Source: Membranipora membranacea (lineage: Eukaryota; Bryozoa; Gymnolaemata; Cheilostomatida; Membraniporidae). From it: a stretch of 64,000 bases of DNA. The translations under genes were made by a program, and so were the position numbers. The stretch lies in contig OU612065.1 of assembly GCA_914767715.1 (NCBI GenBank), forward strand, positions 38,626,001 through 38,690,000, read 5' to 3'. The notes under the pieces were generated by a model, which saw only the letters and a list, made by a program, of their open reading frames with translations, was not told the origin of the DNA and ran no database searches. This document shows positions 24,901 through 36,900 of this stretch, piece by piece (the stretch's first letter is position 1; each line of letters opens with the position of its first letter).

Positions 24901-27900
24901 CCTTATTCCGTCCACAGTTGTTATGAATGTTTTTCCAGGCTCTTCCATGATGATAGAGATGGTATAGCAAAAATTGATATCAATTTAATGATCATCTGAA
25001 ACTCATGAAGCCAATAACGTTACCAGTGACTGCTCATATGACTTTATGATACGCTCATGTGTATCTCTTACTGTTTCAGACTGTAATGGATATATATACT
25101 CTGGAAAATCCATCAGGTATCATACTATGTATGGGAGGACAGCTACCTAATAATATAGCTATGGACCTACATAGACAGGGAGTGAGTACAGCATCAAAAC
25201 CATAACCATAATATGTGATTATCAACTCACTGTAACAAGCCTAGAATTTTAATGAAACCCTCTGAATTACGAAGAGCCAGCTGACCGATCAGTTTGCAGG
25301 GTCTCTCCATAAGTTGAAATGGAATGGATCATCAAGGAAAATCGCAGAAATAGAACCTTGGAAAAATGCTCACCAACAGAAAGAAGTGGTTATATACCAG
25401 ATTTGTTATCTTATTGACGTTTTATTCCAGTGAGTACATAAATTTGATATGGAGAAAAAGGCTGCAAAGAGAGGCAACTCTTCTGATCGTAAATCATAGT
25501 GGGTTTGTTTGTGAAGGTTGGTTTTCAGCAGTCATGTATTCTATGCTTTTATTTACAGGCAAAGATTCTTGGTACCCCAGCTGAGTGTATAGATAATGCT
25601 GAGAACAGATTTAAGTTTTCTCGTATGCTGGATATGATTGGAATAAGTCAGCCACGGTGGAAGGAGCTCACTGATATTGAGGTATTATAACACCAGATGT
25701 AAATACTGAGCTAGCCTAACCAATCAGGTTCTTGTCCTTGAGAGCCCTGCTGACACTAGGGATCGACTGATTGATCAGTCCAGTAGATGACTGATGTATT
25801 GTTCAATTGCTATATAACCTGTCCAGGATGTTCCTCTCCTCTCTTCTCCTCTACCACTGCACTGTGAACCTGACAAAATATCAACCTCTGGCGGGACTCG
25901 AACCCGCAATCCCCTGCTTAGGAGGCAGATGCCTTATCCATTAGGCCACAGAGGCTGTTGATACCAATGACCAACATGCCTAGTTAGTAAATGAGAAACA
26001 AAGAGGACTTATGATCTCATCGCCAATTATGGCCTCCACTTACACTTCTTTTACAGGAGGAATAGAAATTTTAACGTTTTATTGTCAATTTATACTAAAA
26101 TTCCACTTTCACCACTCAACAAGTAGAAGCACCTGGACTAATGACGTTTTAATTGCACGGGAATAAGGTTACTGGGTCAGAACAGCAGTCGTTAATTAAA
26201 ATATCAATTAATTATGTTAAGGCAGTTGAGAACATTCATTGGTCATATATAAAATGGATTTTAGCTCCGATGCAACAGGTTGACTTGCTCAAACACTGAC
26301 ACATAATAAAATTGTTTATTTATAGAGCGCCAAACAGTTCTGTGAGCAGGTTGGTTATCCCTGCCTTGTCAGACCCTCATATGTACTCAGTGGAGCCTGT
26401 ATGAATGTGGCACATTCTGATGCCGAGCTGACAAGTTATCTCGGTGCAGCAGCATCTGTCAACAAGGACCACCCAGTAGTCATCTCTAAATTCATACTGG
26501 AGGCCAAGGTATGTTAGATTATCTCATCTGGGGGTCGATGGGAAAGAGCATTCGACCAGATCAAAGAGTCCCAGATTATAAAAATTGTTCTTATTAGAAT
26601 CATTATACTCATATATTACTTACATCAATTAATATATTTCTATATTTCAATGACGTGGAAAGATCTTTTACGGGGATCTGAATTATTCACTGGAATTATT
26701 AATGATATCATCATGATATTAATTCATCTTTGAAAAATTGTCAGTATAGATATTACAAGTGCCATGTCTGCATTCTGTATTTTCTCTCCAGGAAATTGAT
26801 GTTGATTGCGTAGCTTGTAATGGAGAAGTTGTTTGTATAGCCATATCAGAACACATCGAGAATGCCGGAGTTCACTCAGGGGACGCTACATTGGTCACCC
26901 CTCCTCAAGATATAAATCAGGAAACTCTGGCTAAAATCAAAGCTATAGCTTTCGCTGTGGGCAGAAAACTGGAAGTGAACGGGCCATTCAACATGCAGCT
27001 TATCGCCAAGGTTTGTTTTTGCTAACACGTCGTTTCTACCTGTCTTCACAAAGGCGCAAGAATCTTGCCTTCAAAACATGCTGTTGACTACTGGTTCTAG
27101 GGAGCATCTTTCAGTTACGTTACGAGTTCAAAAATATGTTTTCTTTTTTATTGTAGGATAATAATCTGAAGGTTATAGAGTGCAATGTTAGAGTTTCCCG
27201 CTCATTTCCATTTGTATCTAAGACACTGAATTATGACTTCATAGCAATGGCTACCAGGATTATAGTGGGTGAGCCAGTCGAGCCTGTTAATGTGCTCGAG
27301 GGATGTGGTAAAGTCGGTGTCAAGGTATGTGGTAGTCTAGGTCCTTACATGGTTTATTATTTCAATATTTCTAGCAAGACCTCTTTTAGCAAAAATCATA
27401 TCACACTCTACTAGGCCTGTCTTTGCAAACACTAATATCGCTTCCAACATATTGGGGCTATGAAATAATACAATGATATATTATGATCATTTCAATACAC
27501 GTTTTCACAGCTGGAAATTATCTAAATGTATCGCTTTTCAGTATCTCTTCTGCTATACTGAGCCCAAATTCTCTTCACAGCCTTCATATACCGAAGTAAT
27601 ATTTTCTATATAAATAATTCAAAACAATTTAATACAAAAATACTCAATATTTTGGTGCTCCTGCCAGGTACCAGTGTTCTCGTACGCCCGACTGACAGGT
27701 GCTGATGTACTGCTAGGTGTAGCTATGGCCAGTACAGGAGAGGTGGCCTGCTTCGGTGAGGACAGGTATGAGGCTTACTTCAAGGCTATGCTCAGTACTG
27801 GATTCAAAGTACCCAAGAAGAATATTCTGCTGTCTATCGGCAGCTATAAGAGTAAGACTGAGCTGATGCCGTATGTTAAACAGCTGGAGCAGATGGGATT

Positions 27901-30900
27901 CAATCTGTACGGCAGCATAGGAACAGCTGACTTCTACTCTGAGCACGGCATCAAGGTTAGAATGACAGTTATAAGCTGTATGTAATTTCAGTTGCCTTAG
28001 CCAGCCTGTGATGTGTAAGCAAAATTATGTAGCTCAAACCTGAACGATCTGATGTCCAAATCTGAAACGTCAGATTTTACATCATGAAACACCGTTCTTT
28101 TTTTTGCATACTTCAACCCAATCAAGGAATCATGAAGTCCATGCAGGTCTATTATCAGACATTTTGATTTATTACATCTTATATTCATCTTATTGCATCA
28201 ACTGCATCTCAGCTCTCAATATTCATATATGCGGGTATATGCTATATTGATATATTGTTGTGTATAGATCGAGGCGGTAGACTACCCATTTGATGAGGAT
28301 GTACAGAAGCAACCTAAAGGTCGAGCCTCTCCAGATAAGAGCATAGCTGACTTCCTGATGGCTAATGAGTTTGAGTTGGTTATTAACCTGCCTCTGAGAA
28401 GCGGGGGTTCACGTCGCGTCTCCTCATTCATGACACAGGGCTACAAAACCAGACGTATGGCTATCGATCACTCAGTCCCACTCATCACGGATGTCAAATG
28501 TGCCAAGATGTTTGTACAGGTAAAACAACAACAAAAAGTTCACTTTGAGTTGACTAATACACAAGTCAATGCACTTGCACTTTATGTTGCGTGGTAATAC
28601 TTGCTAGTTTTACTGGATGTCATGATTCTTTTTCCTCTGTCCATGATTGGGCTCATGCTGCCAAACATTCTTTGTTTTACAAACTCTCCTTAAACCGACA
28701 CTTGTATTAAACCCGCCGCCGGTAAGGTACTAATCGGGTATGTTCTTAGTCCTGCATATATCCCCTTCTGAAGTCATACTCATATTGTAGGCATTGGGTA
28801 GAATGAGAGGACCGCCAGTGATGAAAACTCATATTGACTGTGTGAACTCTGAGTCTGTATTCAGACTGCCAGGTACGCTAGTTTGTTCACTCTATAATGT
28901 GGGCGAATGTAATCGGTAAATAATACTCCTATGTAGTTCATTGAATACGCAGTGACATGCATATACATGATAATGGACCAGTACTATCCTTCAACTCTGA
29001 AAATTTTTCACATCGAGCTGCATATAGCTGCACCAGTGTTTGTGATGGTATCTATTTTATATCTGCATATTTACACATTGGTAGTTATCGGCTCACTGAA
29101 TAAAGCCAGATAACTCCTAATAAACAATGACTTGATTATTCTGAGTGACTTACTTTGAGTGTGATGCTATTATTGTAGGTCTGATTGATGTACATGTACA
29201 TATGAGAGAACCAGGAGCCACATATAAGGAGGATTATATGTCTGGTACTGCGGCAGCGCTAGCTGGAGGTGTTACTATGGTACTATGTATGCCTAATACT
29301 GCTCCTGCTATCGTAGATAAACAGTCACTAGATCTGGTGCATAAGGTACGTCTCAGTTAAGACTGGATAGTTTAAGAATTAAGACTTTGCCTTTATCGGG
29401 CTCAAGTGATCCCAGTGCATGCTAATCTAATCTGGGCTCATAGTACTATAACGAGCAGGGCCAACCGCTGTGCATCTTTGTGTCACAACAGAAACCAAAC
29501 ACAAAAACCCAACAGACATTGGTTGGCCATGAGCAACTTGATGCAGCTGATTTTCTTTCTACATGTTATATAATAATCATAATCATAATGATCATATATC
29601 ATATCTTGGAAATAATAATCGGTTTTCAAAGAAACGAACAATATTATTTGGTTTAAATATTTTCAAATATATGCAACCAATAAGACCCAAATATTTTGTG
29701 TTTACGTTTAAACAAACCTGTAACCCACAACCCTTTTATCTCTTGTAGTTGGCTGCTGCAGGGGCTCGGTGTGATTATGGTATTTATCTCGGAGCCAGTA
29801 TCGATAACTTTGATAAATTACCAGCCATATGTAGCGACGCTGTGGCTCTGAAGATGTATCTGAATGAGACTTACACAACACTGAGACTCGATGATGTCAC
29901 TGTCTGGATGAAGGTAAAAATTGTCGTAAAAGGTATCAACAAAAGATGATTTCTGACCACAGTATCTTTTGTTTACCTTTTCCCCCTGCTATGGAAAAAA
30001 ATGTTAAATTATATCTCCCAAATACATCACTAACATAACCGTCATCGTCATTGCTCTGAGAATGTTGCCCGTGTAGAAATCTAGAACATTTCTTTACAAA
30101 TTTTATTGATACAGTTCTCCGAGGGGTAAACAATAAACTTGCACTGCACATTTTTCAGCATTTTGAGCACTGGCCTAAGAACAAGCCGATTGTATGCCAT
30201 GCTGAGAGCCGCACATGTGCTGCAGTTATACTTCTCTCTGAGCTGTTCCAGAGACCTGTACACATAGCTCATCTAGCCAGGAGGGAGGAACTGCTGGTCG
30301 TCAAAGCGGCCAAAGAGAGAGGCCTGCAGGTATGAATACAGAATATCATCTGAGGTCATGTTATTTTACCTACTCTTCGATGATCATATATAATATAAAC
30401 ATAAACTGTAAACAGAGAGTTACAATAAACTGTTCTTTTTGTGTTTGTCATGGAGCCAAGTTCAGAAAGATCAACTTCATTCACCACAATGAAATTATTA
30501 GGACCGCGGTGGGAAAACTACCACAGGAAATCGACACTAATGTGGAGAATAATGAGTAAGAAAAGAAAACATTCAAAGTTGTTTCTCCACATAATGAGAG
30601 AAGATAACCCATGCATGAATATCCGGAAATTATTACTATTATTGTTATGTGTTTATCATGGGCTGGAGGTTATATGTCTGATATTTGTTTGAAGGTGACA
30701 TGTGAGGTATCACCTCATCATCTGTTCTTGACGGAGGATAACGAAGCTAAGATCGGAGTCGGCCGAAGTCGAGTCAGACCGTGTCTGGTCTCTGAGCTCG
30801 ACAGGCAGACTCTCTGGGAGAACATGGATATCATCGACTGCTTCGCCACTGATCACGGTAAGAATCAACACATCATAGCAAAGCCATGCTCAAAACATAT

Positions 30901-33900
30901 TTACTAGCAATTGGGTGCTGTTACCACAATCCTAAAAAGTTTAATTCGAATAGGATTGGTAGGATTTGGAGTCCACATTGCATTGTTAGGATCGAGAATT
31001 GCTCTGATAAGCTTTAGAGTCCTCATTGCAACATGGGGTCAGTCTCTACCAAAGTTTTTCTTCAAAAAAAGATTAACTACTACATAAATTTTCGTGGTAG
31101 TTTTACCTTACTTGAATCAAACCGCTTGATTACCAAATTATGGAAATTTTATTATGCTGGACAAAAGTAAAGCGGGATGCATCAAAAACACACAAATCAT
31201 TCATAAAAAGCCTCAATGTTGATTCAAGACTAACATGGTGTAAGAACTATCACTTATGTAGGAAGTGGACACATAATATAATATTTGCACTGACAAATGC
31301 TCAAAACTCAAATAACATTAGGTTGGACTTTGGACCAGGTTGCTGCGGAAACAACTACAACTCCAATTTATCTCTTCAATATTGTACTGTAATTGAAGCG
31401 CTTTGCATTGCACTGCAGAGTTTTATACAGTGCAATTAGGGGAAGCTGTATTATGTTGTCCAAACCATTGTCTAGTCATTGTAAGTAACTGGTGGCACTG
31501 AGATGACCAAAGAAAATATATTGGATTACAATACCATTAAGTCAGACGCACTCAAAGTCATAAAAAATTAATGTTGGACACTCGTGTGTAGAAAAATCAA
31601 TGTGTTCCTAATTGTTTGTTTAAGACAAATCTGTCTTATAAACATACATGATGACCCTGCCTTCAATCACAAAATCGATAGAATCCAAACTCTATTTTTT
31701 TTAAATCACATGCTGATCAGAATTTGAATCAAGTGCTTGAGAGTTCTGAGCTTTAGCACCATTAAATTTGGATACTTAGAATAAAGTCATGGGAGCAGAA
31801 AAGGAACAACTGATAGCAAATCGTAGGGTTATGATAAATGTTTGTGGCCAGCAATTTATTGTATCGTCATCAACACTTTTGAAACATCCTCAAACCAGAT
31901 TGGGGCTTCTAGCAACAGAAAAAGAGAGCCAGCACTTTTTTGAAAGTGATCCAGATATTTTTAAAGAGATCCTGAAATTCTATTGGACAGACAAGCTACA
32001 CTGTCCCAGGAATATCTGTTTTGAAGACTTTCGTAGTCACCTTGAATTCTGGGATATAGATGTGAGCTATATATCTGACTGCTGCTCAAGTGGAAGTGAT
32101 GGAGAGGACATTATGGAAAAACATTTTGCCTTCTTTGATCAGGTGATCGGACCTGTCGCCTCAACCGAAGAGCCCGGCTGCTGCCTCAACCTGAGGAACA
32201 ACATCTGGTGTATGCTGACTCTACCAGGGAGGAAAGAAACCAAATGGAAAAAAGCTTCAAAATTCTGGGCTGTCTTTTATCTCCTAGTAATGATATATAC
32301 AGCCATTCTACATTCTCTTTTTACAATGTACAGCAATCAACATCTTGAACAGTCAAGCCTAATAAATACAACAAACAATTCCTCAGCCAATGGTTCATGT
32401 GAGCTGTTCATGACAGGCCCTCCTGATTTTGAGGTCCTTGACTATGACACCCAGCGTCTTCTCTTCTCCGCGTTCTTCACAGTGGAGATAGTTGTCAGAT
32501 TCATCTGCTGCCCACAAAAACTGAAGTTCCTAAAATCTGTTAACATGTTGGATGCTGTGATCGCCCTATTTGAGCTCACGCTGATGCTGTGTATATTAGT
32601 GGTTAAGTACGCACTTCTCCCTAGAGGACAGGTATCAGAGCTGACTTGCCTAGTAGGCATCTACTGGGAAGACATGATCATCATTCTCTCTACATTCAGA
32701 CTGTTTAGATTGCTGAGCTATGCCACAGTTTACAGGTGAGATAATAAAAATATATAAATAAAATATCAAAATTTATACACTATGCCATAAAACTGTACAA
32801 GCATCATAACAGTTGATCGATATGAGGAAATTACCTTTAAATGGCTCTTTGTCACTGTTTTATCCAGTTATTTTATGATACATTTCAAAATGTTATAACT
32901 CTTCTGATTGTAGTGGTTTGAAGGTTCTTCTCATTGCTTTGTACCGAAGCAGTCAAGAGATACTGCTTTTGATTGTTCTTCTGCTCATGGCTATGATCAT
33001 CCTTGGTCCTGTAGTCTACTTCGCCTCATATGTCAACCCTTTCAAACAAGCGACGAGCACATCACCGTTTACCATCACCAACATACCAAATGGTAATTTA
33101 TATTCGAGGCCTTTCAATGAAAGGAGTGTGTTGATGATTGGTAGCTCAAAATAGAAGTTTTCAGGAATTCACAAAAATATCGCTATAATGATATCATACT
33201 GAATTGACCTGTTCTTCCAGGGTAGTTCAGGTTTTGGGGGCATGGTGGGGATTTTATTTAGACGCCCCGTTAGAAATACATTTTCCAAATTTGGGACTAT
33301 ATCATATCACAGGGCAGAGGGCTAGCTTAACGTGAATACTAGTGAACCTGTTCCTATGTTTTTTTCTGTTTCTGTATGAATTAAAAAATTGACATAATTT
33401 TACTTATGCTTCACAGCTTATTGGTACGTAGTGGTGACAATGACAACAGTTGGTTATGGAGATATGTATCCGACAACATTCCCTGGATATCTGGCAGCAG
33501 GCGCTGTCATCATTGTGGGGTTTGTTGTGACTGCTCTACCGATTGCTATTGTTGGTGGGAACTTTGCCTTGGTCCACGAGCACAATCAGAAACGTGAACG
33601 AGAAATGATAAAGCAGGGCGATAACCAGGACAGAAAGTCATCATGTGTAAAGAGTATTAGCGTGACGTCTGTTCATCCTATTGATGCCGAGACAATGGTT
33701 GTCGGATAATCAATTTGAAATTAATAATGCATATTCACTATATTGTATTGGTATTAAGATTTCCACTATATCAGCACTTGAGGTGTTTGTTTTTCACGTC
33801 ACAATAGATGCAATTGTTTTGTCAATGAAGTTCATTGTTTGCGCAAAACATTTTTTTTGCCTTAATATTTCCAAAAATAACTATGCATCAGCTTCAAAAT

Positions 33901-36900
33901 TCAACTTATAGAAAACTTTTCTAACATAGTAATAAACTTGTAAAATGCCATGATCTGGATGTGCTCTCCTACAGGTAAACCAAAAATTTCTGGCGCCGCC
34001 TCAGAATATCAAAGATGGAATTAACATTATTAAACCACGAGCTCCTAATTTCTTCTGTATTAAATCAATGATGACACTACCTCTGTCGGGCAATCCGACC
34101 TGTTATATGGATCAAGGCATATTATTGGTACAGTTTAATAGAATATATTGTATTTAATATATTTGGAATTCATTGAAATAAAGCCAATGGCATATACCAA
34201 ATATTAATACTTGCTTTCTTCTCTCTTCAGTTGATGCATTGGATGGGGAATGTCATGCTTGCAAGTTTAGCAAGATAGATAGGAACTGTCTCACAAGTCC
34301 TCCATATATCCTCCTCATCAGAGGGTGCAATCCATTTATCCTCATCCCTGAGGTGATATTAGCTAAGTAGCGGGGCAGCAACTCAACTATTTTGGTATAT
34401 TGCTAATGAAATTGAATTTTTTTCTGCTTTAGGACTATAGACTTGGTTCCTCAGTTTAGAAATGGTTAATTAAATATTCTGACAATCATGGAAGATGCTT
34501 TGATCATTGCAGCAATTAATGGTGTATTGGCTTAGGGACATTTATAACATTTTTAGAACTTTAATGTTTCATCTGAAGCATTACTGTTACAAGGTACCGG
34601 TAATCAATAACAAAACGATTATAAATATGCAGGTACACACACACTGATGTATTTTTAGGGAAAAATTGTCACAGATTCTAATCACATTTAATTTGCTCAT
34701 AAATTTAAAATAACAAGACCTGCCTTCTATGCTCAGATTTGATAATAAAAGCATAGCATAATAATAGCATAGTATGTAGCCTTGTTACGCGGCCACAGGT
34801 TGTGTTTTTTTTAACCACAACCTGAGGCCGCTTGACAAGGCTATATATGCTAAGGATGGTGGTTGTGGTACATGTGTTACAGCACCGTTCATTTGTCAAT
34901 TAGATCAATTAAGAGCTTAGACCGTGCTGGTGGAAACCCAAAGTTCCAAGAACGGTGCTGTAACGCATGTACCACCACCACCATCCTTAGCATATATAGC
35001 CTTGTCAAGCGGCCTCCGGTTGTGGTTAAAAAAAAAACCAAGATAACAGAGATCTTTCTTGGCTATCTTGGTCATATACCTTTGTGGTTACAAAAGGACA
35101 AATTTTTATTTATGTTGTTTAGCAATAAAAGCACCGTGATATGAGTTTTATGTCAAATTTTAGACCATATATTATGTTATTATGAATAGTAACTGAAAAT
35201 ATTTTATTCATGCTTTTGCAGCCCCTCATACTGACGAAGAGAACTCAAAGGACAATGCTCCGTTTGGTTTCCCAGGATTGGAGACAATGCTGCCTCTTCT
35301 GCTTACTGCTGTCAATGATGGAAAATTGACCATGGAGGTAAACTGATATTTTTTTTGAATTTTTATGTTGAACAAATATTGTTACAAATCTCATTTCCTG
35401 CATGCCTAAACTTATCGACATAATGATCATGAATAGGAGTTTTGTTTCATATCTCAGATAAGTACATTTCCTATTGATAGACGAAATTTGATACACGAAG
35501 TGTTCAGAATTTTGTTTCTGAAGTGGAGGTATTCCCAATAACATCAGGTCCACTCATTGCCATTAATGACTTACTAAAAACATTGTACACCCTCTTTTCA
35601 GGATATTATTGCCAAGTTGTACACAAACCCAAAGAGAATATTCAATCTGCCTGACCAGCCTGATACATATGTAGAGGTTAACCTTGACAGAGAGTGGACG
35701 ATCCCGTACGGTATGAAGTTCAGTAAAGCTCAGTGGACACCGTTTGCAGGGTTCCAGGTTAAGGGAGCCGTCACCAGAGTAGTCCTCAGGGGACAAGTCG
35801 TCTATGTGGATAACGAGGTAGGCTATTCTATCAATTACATCGTATGATAATCATCTTAGCAGCCATTAGGATGAATGTGGTACATCTAGCATTGCCTAAT
35901 GACATGGTGGATGGAGATATTTATGTCGAATATATAACAATGATGTATTGGGATATGTATTATATATGGTCATTGTGGTACCATACCTACTTCTAACTGT
36001 TCACTTATTATCACCTCATCCTGAAATTTAACAGCCGTATCAGCAACTGCTGGAACATCTTTTGCTGTATCTTGGAAAGGTCTACATATTTCAGGAATTC
36101 ACTACATCCATATGACATCTATTTCAGGTTCTAGCTAAACCTGGTTATGGAAAGGCAATTGCCATCACACCTTTGCCGACTCTCCCAGCCAAGCAGTCGA
36201 CCTCTGCTATGCCCTCACAGGTAGCAGCTGCTCACTCCGCCCCTAGCCTTGTATCTATACCTGTACCGCCCCCTATCGCTCTGCTCAGTCCTAAGAAGAG
36301 AACTTCGTCTACATCTGAATGGTCACCGATGGGAGCCGGCAAACTTACCGCTCTACATGTCCGTACATCAACTGATGGTGAGAAGCCTTCTTTTGAAATT
36401 GGAATCAAACATTTTTGTTGTATTAGAAATGGTAAACTATGTTGTATGCAAGGTTGTTTTTTGGGCATTGACTAGGAGCATTAATTTTACATTTCCATTC
36501 GCTATGTTTGTCTCATTTTGGCAGTCACATTTTTTAATTACCTAAGCAGAAAAAAATCGCAAAGATAATTTAGATTGCTGGTTAACTGCGATCCTTTTAA
36601 AAAAACAGCATATGGTATTTTTACTGACTTTTTCAGACCTTCTGAGCCCTAAACCCGATCCTATCGGAGCTTCAGGTGATGCCGTCAAAGTAGAGAGGTT
36701 TTCTCTGGACTTCCCACATCAGGAGGGAGCAATCCCACCTCTGTCTAAACACATCCTGTCTGTGAAGACATTCAATAAGAATCAGCTACATCACATATTT
36801 AACCTGGCTCACCACTACAGGCTTTGTGTGATGAGGGAGAGATCTCTGGATCATGTGCTAAAAGGAAAGGTAAGTCACCCAAGTCACCGAGTCTAACACT

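Larger units (their letters stand above)
18961..28872 (+). other. CAD: CAD exons 7-26: carbamoyl-phosphate synthetase domains
   Basis: Exons: 19211-19322, 19559-19690, 20025-20258, 20534-20755, 21462-21650, 22076-22309, 22628-22765, 23180-23442, 23736-23926, 24239-24294, 24691-24789, 25080-25181, 25559-25681, 26326-26508, 26792-27010, 27157-27324, 27668-27955, 28268-28519, 28791-28872. Residues about 385-1478 contain the two ATP-grasp halves: [19 protein letters not shown] and [19 protein letters not shown] mark the first, and [20 protein letters not shown] the second. The allosteric region in exons 24-25 has RRVS with Ser1420 aligned to the PKA-regulated serine of human CAD. Exon 17 (56 bases) is the smallest. 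Confidence 0.93.
28791..36377 (+). other. CAD: CAD exons 26-33: dihydroorotase domain and linker
   Basis: Exons: 28791-28872, 29179-29345, 29749-29913, 30159-30329, 30695-30857, 35222-35337, 35602-35817, 36128-36377. The zinc and substrate residues of animal DHOase are all present: His1485 and His1487 (VHVHMREPG), the carboxylated Lys1570 ([13 protein letters not shown]), His1604 (IVCHAES), His1628 (HIAHLAR) and the catalytic Asp in ATDHAPHT. Exon 33 is mostly a Pro/Ser/Ala-rich linker with basic SPKKRTSS, the position of the phosphorylated interdomain linker in other CADs. The intron after exon 30 (30858-35221) is the largest in the gene and contains the Kv gene. Confidence 0.93.

Noticed and set aside
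31140-31439. 99-codon open frame upstream of the Kv gene
   Set aside because: No signal peptide, motif, splice partner or codon pattern supports it; it lies in CAD intron 30.
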